DNA of 64,000 nt from Ruoffia halotolerans (GCF_014049385.1 NZ_JACAOA010000002.1:1-64000), one strand, 5' to 3'; positions 16,218 to 25,535 are shown, numbered from the stretch's first letter. Notes: generated by a model not told the origin, from the letters alone. Numbers and translations are program-made.

Positions 16218-16808
16218 TTATTTTGGTATATCTTTTTTTGTCAATTCAGTATGGAAGACACGTCCGCTTCGTTCATACAAGACGTCTTCGACACCAGCTT
16301 GGCTATTGGCCACACGTGCTAGGGCAAAGAGGTAATCAGATAGACGGTTAATAAACTTTAATACATGCTGATTAATTGTCTGTTCTTGTTGCAAGCTAAC
16401 AATCCGGCGCTCGGCGCGTCTTGTAACGGTGCGTGCAAAGTGAAGTTGAGCAGCGAGTTGCGTTCCACCCGGTAGAATAAATGATTCAACCGTTGGAGGT
16501 ATCGTTGCATACTCGTCGATGCGACTTTCTAACCAAGTTACCAGGTCTGCATTCGTACGATATGGATACTTATCATGTTTTTCGGGTGTTGCTAAGTCAT
16601 TGCCGCAGTCGAATAAATAGTGTTGAATGCGCATGAGCTCTTCTTTCATATCACTGGGCGTTTCTTCTAAAGCAACAATCATCCCGATAATACTGTTTAA
16701 TTCATCCACCGTTCCGTAAGCCTCGACTTGTTGGCTATCTTTATGAACAGACTTTCCACCGATGATGCGAGTGGTACCGTAATCGCCTGTCCGTGTGTAA
16801 ATTTGCAT
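16218..16808 (-). CDS. ATP:cob(I)alamin adenosyltransferase, PduO type
   Basis: The 196-residue trimeric enzyme transfers the 5'-deoxyadenosyl group of ATP to cob(I)alamin. The N-terminal ATP site RTGDYGTTRI (5-14) and the later RTVTRRAERRIVSL and FINRLSDYLFALARV blocks are the PduO hallmarks. It lies 14 bases after the B12-dependent ribonucleotide reductase gene in one operon, so it supplies that enzyme's cofactor, and it converges with the cobalamin uptake genes. Confidence 0.94.
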   Translation of the reverse strand: MQIYTRTGDYGTTRIIGGKSVHKDSQQVEAYGTVDELNSIIGMIVALEETPSDMKEELMRIQHYLFDCGNDLATPEKHDKYPYRTNADLVTWLESRIDEYATIPPTVESFILPGGTQLAAQLHFARTVTRRAERRIVSLQQEQTINQHVLKFINRLSDYLFALARVANSQAGVEDVLYERSGRVFHTELTKKDIPK

Positions 16809-16822
16809 AAGTATACTCCTTA

Positions 16823-19420
16823 TTATAAACCGCAGCGTAATTGTGCGTTACAGTTAGTACATGTATTACATCCACCAATATCTTGAACAATCCCACTACG
16901 ACAAATTGGGCAAGTATCTCCAATATCTGAACCAAAGACAACGTCGTCTGTATGTCCTTGTGTTTTAACGTGCTCTGACTCAGCTAGGTCAACTAATTGT
17001 CTTAATTCGTTACTGTCATCAACGATACGCGCCTCTTCCATTGGGAATAATTCGATATTTTCTGCTTCATTCTCTTCAGCCGCAAGTGTTAATACTTGTG
17101 AGTCTCGAGAGCCGTCCACATAGACCGTTCCACCTTTAGCGCCACCTTTGTATAAGCGTTCGTAAATACTTTGAACTTGGCTGACTTGGTAACCTTTAGG
17201 TGCGTTTACAGTCTTAGAAATTGAACTATCAACCCATCTTTGGATCGTTGTTTGAACATCAACGTGTGCTTCTGGCGCAAGTGACATAGCTTCAACGAAG
17301 AACTCTGGTAAATTTTCAGCGTTTGCTTCTGGGTGTGCATCAAGATATTCTTGAACAATTTCAGCATTTACTTCGATAAATTTACCAAGTCGTCCACTAC
17401 GGAAGTATTTGAAAGCAAAGTAAGGTTCTAATCCAGTTGCTACACCAACCATTGTTCCTGTACTTCCAGTTGGAGCGACAGTTAATAAGTGTGAATTACG
17501 AATACCGTGTTCTAACACACCTTCACGGATATGATCCGGCATTTTTTGCATGTAGCCTGTTTGAACGAATTTTTGACGAAGAACTTGAGTTTCTTCATCA
17601 TTTTCACCGATTAAGAATGGGAAACTGCCTTTTTCTTTTGCTAAAGCAATCGATTCTTCGTAAGCAGATACTGCGATTGTTTTGAATACCTCATCAACAA
17701 TTTTGTTTCCTTCTGCTGATCCATAAACGTGTTCAGTATAGATGAGTAAGTCAGCTAAGCCCATTACACCTAGACCGATACGACGTTCGCCCAGGGCTTG
17801 TTTTTTATTTTCTTCTAGGAAATACGGTGTCGCATCAATCACGTTATCTTGCATACGTACACCAGTCTTCACTGTTTCAATTAATCGGTCATAATCCACA
17901 GTATGTGTGTCTTTATTTACCATATTCGCTAAGTTAACGGCAGCTAAGTTACATACAGAGTATGGTGCTAAAGGTTGTTCACCACATGGGTTTGTCGCGA
18001 CAACTTTTTGACCGTATGCTTTCGCATTTGTATCTTTATTCGCATTATCAATAAAGAAAATTCCAGGCTCAGCTGAGTAAGTTGCACAAATATTAATTAA
18101 TTTCCAAAGTTCTTTCGCTTTAATCGTACGGTAATCTCTAATGCCGTATCCTTGGTCAGCCCATTCACGTACATCACCTGAATCAGGCCATTCTGAATTA
18201 TAAGCAGCCATTTCAGCAGGTGTATAGTTCTCAACATCTGGGAATTTTAATGTCCAGTCGCCGTCTTGTTCAATGGCTTCCATAAAGTCATCTGTTAAAG
18301 TCACGGAGATGTTTGCGCCTGTTAAGAAATCAGGATTATTAACACTGTAAGTACCGCCATCACGCAGTTTAGCTTCAGCGTCTTTGATATTTTGTTCTGA
18401 GAAGCCACCAAAACCAGGCATTGATTTGTAACGAACGATATTTTCATACATTGATAATTCTGTTTGATTTAAAGGTGTGAATTTTAATTTCTCTTTGGCT
18501 AGCGTTTTGATTTGTTCATCATCTGTTTGTTCAATTAAGTATTGTAGAACGCGCGGGTTTTGCATTTTAGAGATAATAAATTCGATAATATCTGGGTGCC
18601 AGTCCGCTAACATGATCATTTGTGCACCGCGACGACTTCCACCTTGTTCTACAAGGTGTGTCAGTTGAGCAATGTCATCTAACCAAGATACTGAACCAGA
18701 TGACTTCCCGTTCACTCCACGAGCGAGCGTATTTCTTGGACGTAGTGTTGACCCATTCGTACCCACGCCGCCTCCGCGACTCATAATTTCCATGACTTCT
18801 TTACGGTGATCTGAAATACCTTCACGTGAATCTGGAATGAAAGGCATCACATAACAGTTAAAGTAAGTTACATCAGTGTTTGTTCCTGCTCCGTAAAGCA
18901 CACGACCCGCGGGAACAAAATTCATTTCTTTCAATTGTGTATAGTATTGACCATTTAATTCTTCGCGTTTAACTGTATCTGTTTCAACATCCGAAAGACC
19001 TTTGGCGGTACGCTTTGCAATCTGTTCATAATAAATTTCTAACGGTTTATCAATCGTTTCGATTTTGCGAGTGACAAGTCCGGTCTTTTGTTCTGTTTCA
19101 TCTTCTAATGAACCTCGGTATTCTTCTTCAATCCAAATAAGGACTTCGTTGTTAGCTGTATCAATGGCTTGCACAATCCCAATCCCTCTCGCTGGGTATT
19201 TAGGATCTGCTTTAATCGTTAAGATAACGAGGTCTCCAACCGCTAACGTTGATTTAGCCGCATCTTTATATGAGTAGCGATCTAAAATAACCATTCTTGA
19301 AACCCCACTGTGCGTAATATTCATATCGCTTGTCATAGGGAAGATTTGTGGAAATGCTTCGATGGCTTTATTTAATTGTTCTTTGTTCCATGTCACATGT
19401 TGATGTGTTGTTTGAGTCAT
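16823..19420 (-). CDS. nrdJ: Adenosylcobalamin-dependent (class II) ribonucleotide reductase
   Basis: The 865-residue enzyme makes deoxyribonucleotides without needing oxygen. Visible signatures are the active-site Cys in NCYVMPF (about 189), NPCGEQPLAPYSVCN (about 476) with the radical-bearing Cys, APTGSTGTMVGVATG, and a C-terminal zinc-ribbon-like tail with four CxxC-type pairs (CPIC, CNTC, CTNC) ending in LRCGL. It forms an operon with the adenosyltransferase. An NrdR-type palindrome lies 33 bp upstream of the start. It should allow growth with or without oxygen when B12 is present. Confidence 0.96.
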   Translation of the reverse strand: MTQTTHQHVTWNKEQLNKAIEAFPQIFPMTSDMNITHSGVSRMVILDRYSYKDAAKSTLAVGDLVILTIKADPKYPARGIGIVQAIDTANNEVLIWIEEEYRGSLEDETEQKTGLVTRKIETIDKPLEIYYEQIAKRTAKGLSDVETDTVKREELNGQYYTQLKEMNFVPAGRVLYGAGTNTDVTYFNCYVMPFIPDSREGISDHRKEVMEIMSRGGGVGTNGSTLRPRNTLARGVNGKSSGSVSWLDDIAQLTHLVEQGGSRRGAQMIMLADWHPDIIEFIISKMQNPRVLQYLIEQTDDEQIKTLAKEKLKFTPLNQTELSMYENIVRYKSMPGFGGFSEQNIKDAEAKLRDGGTYSVNNPDFLTGANISVTLTDDFMEAIEQDGDWTLKFPDVENYTPAEMAAYNSEWPDSGDVREWADQGYGIRDYRTIKAKELWKLINICATYSAEPGIFFIDNANKDTNAKAYGQKVVATNPCGEQPLAPYSVCNLAAVNLANMVNKDTHTVDYDRLIETVKTGVRMQDNVIDATPYFLEENKKQALGERRIGLGVMGLADLLIYTEHVYGSAEGNKIVDEVFKTIAVSAYEESIALAKEKGSFPFLIGENDEETQVLRQKFVQTGYMQKMPDHIREGVLEHGIRNSHLLTVAPTGSTGTMVGVATGLEPYFAFKYFRSGRLGKFIEVNAEIVQEYLDAHPEANAENLPEFFVEAMSLAPEAHVDVQTTIQRWVDSSISKTVNAPKGYQVSQVQSIYERLYKGGAKGGTVYVDGSRDSQVLTLAAEENEAENIELFPMEEARIVDDSNELRQLVDLAESEHVKTQGHTDDVVFGSDIGDTCPICRSGIVQDIGGCNTCTNCNAQLRCGL

Positions 19421-19453
19421 ATTTATATTACTCCTTTGTGAAAATGTTCCATT

Positions 19454-19471
19454 AGCACTATATATTGTGCT
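19454..19471 (-). promoter_or_regulatory. NrdR box upstream of nrdJ
   Basis: On the minus strand the sequence reads AGCACAATATATAGTGCT, very close to the NrdR consensus acaCwAtATaTwGtgt. NrdR normally binds two boxes; I see only this one clearly. Confidence 0.75.
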
Positions 19472-19785
19472 GCTACTGTATTCTAACCCAACATGTCGTA
19501 TTATGCTAGGATAAATTGAATATCATAGATTTTAGTTCGCTTTTTGTTCGTATAAATCTTGCTAGATAAGGGTAAGCGATATTAAATAAATTTTAAACTA
19601 TCAATTTTAAAATTAAATATACTACAATAACGCGTTCGAATAGTAGGTTACCGCAATATACTATAAAATTTCGTTTCCAGACACGGCGTATTAATAGGTT
19701 GTGATAGCGTTTTATGCTATAATATACTTATCAATTGAATATGAAGATGTTATAAATTTATATAGCATAAAAGGAGGAAATTTAA
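19472..19785. other. Divergent intergenic region between nrdJ and a small membrane protein
   Basis: The rest of this AT-rich stretch holds no gene I can support. Toward its right end an extended -10 promoter (TGCTATAAT, 19715-19723) should drive the gene at 19786. Confidence 0.5.
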
Positions 19786-20139
19786 ATGAGTAAAAAAAGA
19801 AATAATGTGTCACTTGGCTTAATATTACTAGGTTCAGCTACAGCAGTTGCCGGAATTGCAGCAATGATGTACTACAACGATGGCCTTCGTCATAGAGTTG
19901 AAGGTGTTGTGAACCGTGAACGCGCTAAATTATTTGTAAAACATAAATTAAATGGTTCAGATAGTTTGGTAAATGCTGTTGATAACTTAAGTGATTCTGA
20001 AGTAAACACAATCGTTAAGTTAGCAAGTGGTGCTGGAAACGTGAAAGACCAAGCATCTGATGCATTCTCTTCTATTATGGATCGTGCAAAAGGCATGTCT
20101 TCTGACGTGACTGACCGCGTTCAAGAGTATTTTGAATAA
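19786..20139 (+). CDS. Small membrane-anchored protein of unknown function (YtxH-like layout)
   Basis: The 117-residue protein has one N-terminal transmembrane helix (about 10-28, LGLILLGSATAVAGIAAMMY) and a polar, mostly helical C-terminal part ending in VTDRVQEYFE. Basic residues flank the helix, so the C-terminal part probably faces the cytoplasm. The architecture recalls YtxH/DUF-type general stress proteins, but I see no diagnostic motif. It has an AGGAGG site and its own promoter. Confidence 0.75.
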   Translation: MSKKRNNVSLGLILLGSATAVAGIAAMMYYNDGLRHRVEGVVNRERAKLFVKHKLNGSDSLVNAVDNLSDSEVNTIVKLASGAGNVKDQASDAFSSIMDRAKGMSSDVTDRVQEYFE

Positions 20140-20159
20140 TCTGTAAAAGAGTTAATAAA

Positions 20160-20211
20160 TCCGAGTGAATCATGTACACTGAAGAGTGAAGTGGTTTGCT
20201 CGGTTTTTTGT
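20160..20211 (+). terminator. Possible intrinsic terminator
   Basis: CCGAG and CTCGG flank a longer imperfect stem, followed by TTTTTT. The fold is weaker than the other terminators in this window. Confidence 0.45.
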
Positions 20212-20273
20212 GTATGAAAATTCTTAAAGCTGTGTATAACGAACGAAGAGAAGTAAACAATCTGAGGTGAAAT

Positions 20274-20789
20274 ATGTTAGAAGCAATTGAATTGAGAGAA
20301 GCAGTACGATTAGAGCACGAAAAGTGGATGGAAGAAGCGATAAAAGAAGCGTTAGTGGCTAAAGAGAAGGCAGAAGTCCCGATCGGTGCAATTATTGTTA
20401 AAGATGGTGAGATTATTGCCAGAGGGCATAATGTCCGTGAGTTGGAGTTAGATGCTACAGGACATGCAGAAATTAAGGCCATTCAGGCCGCCAATAAAGC
20501 ACTTGACGCCTGGCGACTCGAAGGGACAACAATGTATATCACTTTAGAGCCATGCCCCATGTGCGCGGGAGCCCTCATTAATTCACGTGTTGAGAATGTA
20601 GTATACGGAGCAGTGGATCTAAAAGCTGGTTGTGGTGGAACACTCATGAATCTATTGGAAGACGAGCGGTTTAATCACCAAACTCAAGTGATTAAAGGGG
20701 TTTTAGCTGAAGAATGTGGACAACTTTTAACCAATTTCTTTAGAGAATTACGTGAAAATAAGAAAAAAAGAAAGTTATCCACAGATTGA
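20274..20789 (+). CDS. tadA: tRNA-specific adenosine deaminase TadA
   Basis: The 171-residue zinc enzyme converts the wobble adenosine of tRNA-Arg (and in some Firmicutes tRNA-Leu) to inosine. Zinc and catalytic motifs are HAE (about 63-65) and PCPMCAGA (about 94-101). A C-terminal basic tail (NKKKRKLSTD) is present. GAGGTG precedes the ATG. In Bacillus tadA is followed by SRP RNA and dnaX; here the same order is kept, but with several insertions between. The end of the gene overlaps the first DnaA-box-like site. Confidence 0.95.
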   Translation: MLEAIELREAVRLEHEKWMEEAIKEALVAKEKAEVPIGAIIVKDGEIIARGHNVRELELDATGHAEIKAIQAANKALDAWRLEGTTMYITLEPCPMCAGALINSRVENVVYGAVDLKAGCGGTLMNLLEDERFNHQTQVIKGVLAEECGQLLTNFFRELRENKKKRKLSTD

Positions 20790-21002
20790 TGTGTATAACC
20801 CACAGAAAAACGGGAACGTCTGTTCAAAACTCTCAACTATGCACAGAAAAATGACTTATCAACAGACTTATGCACAACTTGAGTTGTTGATAACTACCTG
20901 ATTGTTGATAAATTGAAGCATTTATCGTATATTTTAAGAAAAATTAACCTATTTTGATAGGAATTGAGGCTTTATTTTTAACATAAAATAAATTGTGGAC
21001 AA
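20775..21002. promoter_or_regulatory. Cluster of DnaA-box-like sites
   Basis: Eight 9-mers match TTATNCACA with at most one mismatch. Plus strand: 20775 (TTATCCACA, perfect), 20837, 20856, 20868 (TTATGCACA). Minus strand: 20790 (TTATACACA), 20885, 20903 and 20994. They sit in 228 bp and enclose an AT-rich stretch (20915-20990). No dnaA gene is nearby, so this looks more like a DnaA reservoir or regulatory cluster than oriC itself, although oriC cannot be ruled out. Confidence 0.65.
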
Positions 21003-21034
21003 CTTGTTAATTAAATGGAAGGATGACAAGCAGT

Positions 21035-21622
21035 ATGATGGATAAGATTTATCAAGAAATCATGGAAGATGAATTGAATCGGGCCTATACCGAGCGCGGG
21101 GTACCGCCTTTATTCAAAGCGCCGAAAGAAGCAACGATGGCGATTATTGGGCAAGCACCAGGACGTAAAGCGGAAGAAACGCAATTATTTTGGAATGATC
21201 CTAGTGGGGACCGTTTGCGGGAATGGATGGGACTGACTCGTGAACAGTTCTATGAATCAAATAAAATTGCTCAGCTACCTATGGACTTTTACTATCCAGG
21301 TAAGGCTAAGACTGGGGATGTTCCGCCTAGAAAAGAGTTCGCACCGAAATGGCATCCGCGTATTATCGATGAGTTACCAAATCTGAAGACAATTCTATTG
21401 ATTGGAAATTACTCACAAAAGCATTATCTTAAAAAAACACGTCAGCGAAATTTAACAGAGACTGTTCGCCATTATGAAGATTACTTGCCAGAGTTCTTCC
21501 CACTGGTACATCCATCGCCTTTGAATCAGCGCTGGTTAAAGATTAATCCGTGGTTTGAAGAAGAGGTTATTCCAGTGCTTCAACAATTAGTTCAAGCGGA
21601 AATATTAGAAATCGATAATTAA
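21035..21622 (+). CDS. Uracil-DNA glycosylase superfamily protein
   Basis: The protein (195 residues from this start) has the two UDG-superfamily motifs: GQAPG (motif 1, near residue 40) and HPSPLN (motif 2, near residue 160). It lacks the iron-sulfur cysteines of families 4 and 5 and resembles the group annotated as uracil-DNA glycosylase family in Lactobacillales. It probably excises uracil or a related base. An earlier in-frame ATG at 21023 abuts GGAAGG with no spacer, so 21035 is preferred. The region upstream is the DnaA-box cluster. Confidence 0.82.
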   Translation: MMDKIYQEIMEDELNRAYTERGVPPLFKAPKEATMAIIGQAPGRKAEETQLFWNDPSGDRLREWMGLTREQFYESNKIAQLPMDFYYPGKAKTGDVPPRKEFAPKWHPRIIDELPNLKTILLIGNYSQKHYLKKTRQRNLTETVRHYEDYLPEFFPLVHPSPLNQRWLKINPWFEEEVIPVLQQLVQAEILEIDN

Positions 21623-21635
21623 TGCTAAAAAGTTT

Positions 21636-21664
21636 TTGCATTCGAGTGTCTTTTATGTTATTAT
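21636..21664 (+). promoter_or_regulatory. Promoter of the SRP RNA
   Basis: TTGCAT (21636-21641), 17-bp spacing and TATTAT (21659-21664), placing the RNA start near 21671. Confidence 0.7.
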
Positions 21665-21668
21665 AAGT

Positions 21669-21747
21669 GTTGGCAATAGTGGAACCATGAATGAGTCAGG
21701 ACCGGAAGGTAGCAGCTATAAGTGGTGAAGCTATGTGCCTTTTTTTG
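21669..21747 (+). ncRNA. ffs: Small signal recognition particle RNA (4.5S type)
   Basis: The apical loop signature GTCAGGACCGGAAGGTAGCAGC (domain IV, 21695-21716) is flanked by arms that fold into one long hairpin (TGGCAATAG with CTATGTGCC). A T run terminates it. The RNA binds Ffh and guides membrane-protein insertion. It is the short form without an Alu domain, as in other Lactobacillales, and lies in the usual tadA-dnaX neighbourhood. Confidence 0.93.
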
Positions 21748-21903
21748 TGCAATTATTTAAATGAAAGAACGATTGTAAATCCAAGCGTTCTATTTTTTAT
21801 TAGTAAACACGTCTGGCCCTTCAAATGAGACTATACCAAGATTATTCTTCTACGATAGTGTATATTGAACATAATTTAACAATATCAAATAGGGGATGAT
21901 AAG

Positions 21904-22684
21904 ATGTTGAAGTCGATCAATAAGATTCCTTCGGGCACTTTCTTAGTTCCAATGATATTATCAGCGTTTATATATACATTTTGGCAAGAATTATTTCATG
22001 TTGGTTGCTTAACAGAGGATTACTTTTAGGTTCAGGGATGAAGCTTGGTGCTTTAAAGAAAGTAGTGAAAAATCATGGTGTGCTATTACTTGCGCGCTTC
22101 ATTTTGACGATTGGAAATATTAATCCTGTGGTTTATTTAGCCTTAGTTAATGAATTTCGAAAAGAGGAAGCCAAGACAGTCTTTGGTATTACCTCTTTGT
22201 TCTCCATTCCATTAATGCCGGCATTTATCAATAGTTTATTTTCAGCCGAAGGATTTGAATGGATGTCACTCATTTCAACGCTGATTCCAGTGATTTTAGG
22301 AATAATACTTGGAAATATCGAATAAGAGTTCAATAAATTGTTCGGACCAGGAGTCGCTACTTTACTGCCTTTATTAGGATGGAATATTGGACAAGGGTTA
22401 GACTTAACGGATGCGACTCAATCAGGTTTAATCGGCGTATTATTAGTAGGTGTTTATTACTTATTTAATCTCTACCAATACCCCTTGGATACAAAAGTAT
22501 TGAAAAATAACGGCATGGCTTCACTTTCAATGATGTCAGCAGCAGGTATATCGCTGAGTGTACCCCGGCTGTTATTGGAGCCATGAATCCAGAATATATG
22601 GAGTATGCGCCAACTGCAACCGCTCAAGTACTAACAGTTGTGGTTGTTACGAGTATCCTGACACAGATCATTGTAAAAATATAG
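21904..22684 (+). pseudogene. Broken 2-keto-3-deoxygluconate permease (KdgT family)
   Basis: Fragments in different frames add up to a KdgT-like carrier: an N-terminal segment (MLKSINKIPSGTFLVPM), a middle with LGALKKVVKNHGVLLLARF and NPVVYLALVNEFRKEEAKT, then an in-frame TAA at 22323, a part with FGPGVATLLPLLGWNIGQ, and a C-terminal piece ending near 22684. At least two frameshifts plus one stop are needed, so it is inactive. No other kdg gene is nearby. Confidence 0.85.
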
Positions 22685-22702
22685 TGAAAATAAATTATAA
22701 AA

Positions 22703-22743
22703 ATATCGTTAGATTCTTCGAAGAATCTAATGATATCTTTTTA
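22703..22743 (+). terminator. Intrinsic terminator
   Basis: A nearly perfect 17-bp palindrome (ATATCGTTAGATTCTTC and its complement) followed by TTTTTA just after the broken permease gene. Confidence 0.75.
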
Positions 22744-22905
22744 TACTATCAAATGCGTCTGCACAATCGTAATGAACCGATTCAAGAAATCATGATGCAG
22801 ATCAGTTAAATAAAGTTGTGAAAAGTAAGCGATAAAGAAATCACCGGACATTAAGTCGATGGAGATAGGATATAAATTATATTCTAAATCTTCCTGCTAA
22901 AGCAT

Positions 22906-23362
22906 GTATTAACTAAAGACGGCGATATGTTATATGGTTTAGATCCAAATTGCGGTTATTGTCAAAAAGGTGAATGATTAGATGAGTTTGGCTATTTTGT
23001 AGGTGAGCTGGAAACGTCACTGGTTATTATTTTCCGTAAGCAAAGTCACCCAGGTCGTACCATTGTTGGGTAAAAAGATCACGTGCGTGAAATGGTCGAT
23101 ATTTCAGATGAAGAGTGAAATAACTACTTTGCTGATATAACTAAAGTTGCTAAAGCAATGCATAAACATTTTCCAACCAGATAAAATTTACTATGGTGTT
23201 TACGGCGACAGTGGTTCGCATCTTCACTTCCATGTTGTACCTAAATATGAAGGCGAATTTGAGTAGTGAACACCCTTTGCGATGAATCATGGTGAAACAT
23301 TCCTCGAGGAAGAAGCATACGAGAAGATGGCTTCTGATCTTCGTAAAGAATTAGGAATTTAA
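22906..23362 (+). pseudogene. Broken HIT-family nucleotide hydrolase
   Basis: Reading through gives an almost complete HIT protein (DMLYGLDPNCGYCQKGE, FRKQSHPGRTIVG, GSHLHFHVVPKYEGEF). It is interrupted by TGA at 22977, TAA near 23073, TGA near 23118, TAG-TGA near 23266 and one frameshift near 23175. The active-site HxHxH motif (HLHFHV) is still recognisable. The start codon also looks damaged. It is recently but clearly inactivated. Confidence 0.88.
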
Positions 23363-23373
23363 TGATATTTTCT

Positions 23374-23419
23374 GAGCTTAGATGCTGACATTCTGTCGAT
23401 TGTCTAGGCTCTTATTTTA
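23374..23419 (+). terminator. Terminator-like hairpin after the HIT pseudogene
   Basis: GAGCTTAGA pairs with TCTAGGCTC (one G-U) and is followed by a T-rich tail. Confidence 0.6.
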
Positions 23420-23512
23420 TGGGAAAAATATTAGTAAGTGTGAGCGTCACTTCACTCTAGCTTAATATAAAAGTGCTATAATAGACTAAATATTCAAATA
23501 GGAGTGAAACGA

Positions 23513-25417
23513 ATGGCAATAGACAAAGAACTCATTAAAGATGATTTATATCAAGCGGTCAACGGAGAATGGCTTGAAACGGCTGTAATTCCAGATGACA
23601 AATCGTCAACCGGAGGCTTTATGAATCTGCGTGATGGCGTAGAGGAATTATTAATGACTGATCTGGACAAGATGGTTGCTGGAGACATTGAATTAACAAA
23701 CGATGAACAAGTTGAAATGCTTAAGTATTACAAACAAGCGATGGATTTCGACAAACGCAATGCGCTTGGGGAGACACCTGTTCAACCGTTACTAGAAAAG
23801 TTAAAAGCTCTAGAAACAATTCAAGACTTGCAGACACTTGCACCGGAGTGGGCACGTTACGGCTTGCCTTTACCTTTCTCATTAGGCATTGAACCGGATA
23901 TGAAAGATACATCAACATACATCTTAAGTTTATCTGTGCCGGGTACGATTTTACCAGATACAACTTATTATCAACCAGGTAATGAAGCGGGCGAACGCTT
24001 ATTAACAGTGTATAAAGATATGAGTCAAAAAGTATTAGAGTTAATGGGATTTGACGCAGATGAAGCTGCAAACTTAGTTGAACAAGCAGTTGAGTTCGAT
24101 GCTTTATTCATTCCACATATGAAAAGTTCTGAAGAATTAGCGGATTATACGATTACATACAACCCCCGTACAGCAGAGGAGATCAAATACTACTCACAAG
24201 ACTTTGACTTCTTAGCTTTATTCAAAGAACTCATCGGTCAAGATATTGATAAAGCCATTGTTTCTGAGCCAGAGTTTTTCGAAGCTTTCCATGCCATTGT
24301 TAACAATAAACAGATTGAATTACTCAGAGCTTGGATGATTGTAAATTTAGCAAATAGCCAAACGGCATTATTATCTGAAGAACTACGCCAAGCAGGAAGC
24401 CTTTATCAATTAGCTTTATCAGGCAGTCCAAAGACGCAAAGTCCTGAAAAACACGCTTACTACATAACGATTGGTATGTTTAGTCAAGTGATTGGGGATT
24501 ATTATGGTAAGAAATACTTTGGAGACAAAGCGCGTCTAGATGTACGTGAAATGGTAGAAGCAATGATTGGCGTTTACCAAAATCGTCTAAAAGCCAATAC
24601 GTGGTTAACGGCAGAGACCATCGAGTTAGCAATTAAAAAGCTCGATGCGTTAGATATTTTTGTAGGGTATCCTGATACGTATCCAGAAATTTACACAAAA
24701 TTAAAAGTGAACGATGAAGCGAGTTTCTACTCAAATACAGCAGAATTTACGCGACAGTTTAATGAACGTGATTTTGCTCGTTGGAACAAAGAGGTTGACC
24801 GCAGTGAATGGGGTATGAGTGCCGCGACTGTGAATGCCTACTTCCATCCAAACCACAATTTAATTTGTTTCCCTGCCGCGATTTTACAAGCACCTTTCTA
24901 TAGTGTAGATCAAACACGTAGCGAGAATTACGGTGGAATTGGTGCAGTCATTGCCCATGAAGTGTCTCATGCCTTTGATAATAATGGAGCAAAATTTGAC
25001 GCTCAAGGAAATATGAACAATTGGTGGACAGAAGCAGATCTGGAAGCCTTTGATCAAAGAGCGCAAGCGATGATTAAGCAATGGGATGGCATTGAATTTG
25101 CGGGTGGAAAAGTAAACGGTAAATTGACTGTCTCAGAAAATATCGCCGATGGCGGTGGCTTAACTGCAGCGCTAGAAGCAACAAAACAAGAAGATGATGC
25201 GAACTTATCAGAATTCTTTATGAACTGGGCGCGTATTTGGAGCTTGAAAGCCCGTCCTGAGTACCAACAACTACTTCTTTCGATTGATGTTCACTCGCCA
25301 GCAGAATTACGTGCGAACATCCAAGTGCGTAATATGGATGAGTTTTATGAAACATTTGATGTTAAAGAAGGCGACAAAATGTATTTTGCACCAGAAGACC
25401 GCGTTGTAATATGGTAA
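23513..25417 (+). CDS. pepO: M13 family metallopeptidase PepO (neprilysin-like endopeptidase)
   Basis: The 634-residue zinc endopeptidase cleaves oligopeptides. It has the zinc motif HEVSH (about residue 482) in VIAHEVSHAFDNNGA, the third ligand in ENIADGGG (about 542) and the substrate-binding NAYFHPNHNLICFPAAIL block. There is no signal peptide, so it acts in the cytosol like the lactococcal PepO. ATG at 23513 lies 8 bases after AGGAG; an upstream GTG in frame overlaps that site and is unlikely. It adds to the peptide-use capacity encoded at 1-6.5 kb. Confidence 0.94.
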   Translation: MAIDKELIKDDLYQAVNGEWLETAVIPDDKSSTGGFMNLRDGVEELLMTDLDKMVAGDIELTNDEQVEMLKYYKQAMDFDKRNALGETPVQPLLEKLKALETIQDLQTLAPEWARYGLPLPFSLGIEPDMKDTSTYILSLSVPGTILPDTTYYQPGNEAGERLLTVYKDMSQKVLELMGFDADEAANLVEQAVEFDALFIPHMKSSEELADYTITYNPRTAEEIKYYSQDFDFLALFKELIGQDIDKAIVSEPEFFEAFHAIVNNKQIELLRAWMIVNLANSQTALLSEELRQAGSLYQLALSGSPKTQSPEKHAYYITIGMFSQVIGDYYGKKYFGDKARLDVREMVEAMIGVYQNRLKANTWLTAETIELAIKKLDALDIFVGYPDTYPEIYTKLKVNDEASFYSNTAEFTRQFNERDFARWNKEVDRSEWGMSAATVNAYFHPNHNLICFPAAILQAPFYSVDQTRSENYGGIGAVIAHEVSHAFDNNGAKFDAQGNMNNWWTEADLEAFDQRAQAMIKQWDGIEFAGGKVNGKLTVSENIADGGGLTAALEATKQEDDANLSEFFMNWARIWSLKARPEYQQLLLSIDVHSPAELRANIQVRNMDEFYETFDVKEGDKMYFAPEDRVVIW

Positions 25418-25440
25418 GATTATATTAGTAAGAGATGACT

Positions 25441-25494
25441 TCCCTTATGACTGTGAAATATATTTTATTTCATAGTCATGAAGGGTATTTTTGT
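25441..25494 (+). terminator. Intrinsic terminator of pepO
   Basis: A long imperfect stem (TCCCTTATGACTGTGAAAT with ATTTCATAGTCATGAAGGG) is followed by a T run. Confidence 0.8.
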
Positions 25495-25535
25495 TTATAA
25501 TGAGTAGACTATGAACATGTGGAAGGGGAAAATAA

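Noticed and set aside
20775-21002. Direct call of oriC
   Set aside because: DnaA boxes and AT-rich DNA are present, but dnaA/dnaN are absent and skew cannot be judged in this window.
22558-22809. Short cysteine-containing ORF after the broken permease
   Set aside because: It is an out-of-frame reading of the KdgT-like C-terminus plus a terminator hairpin.
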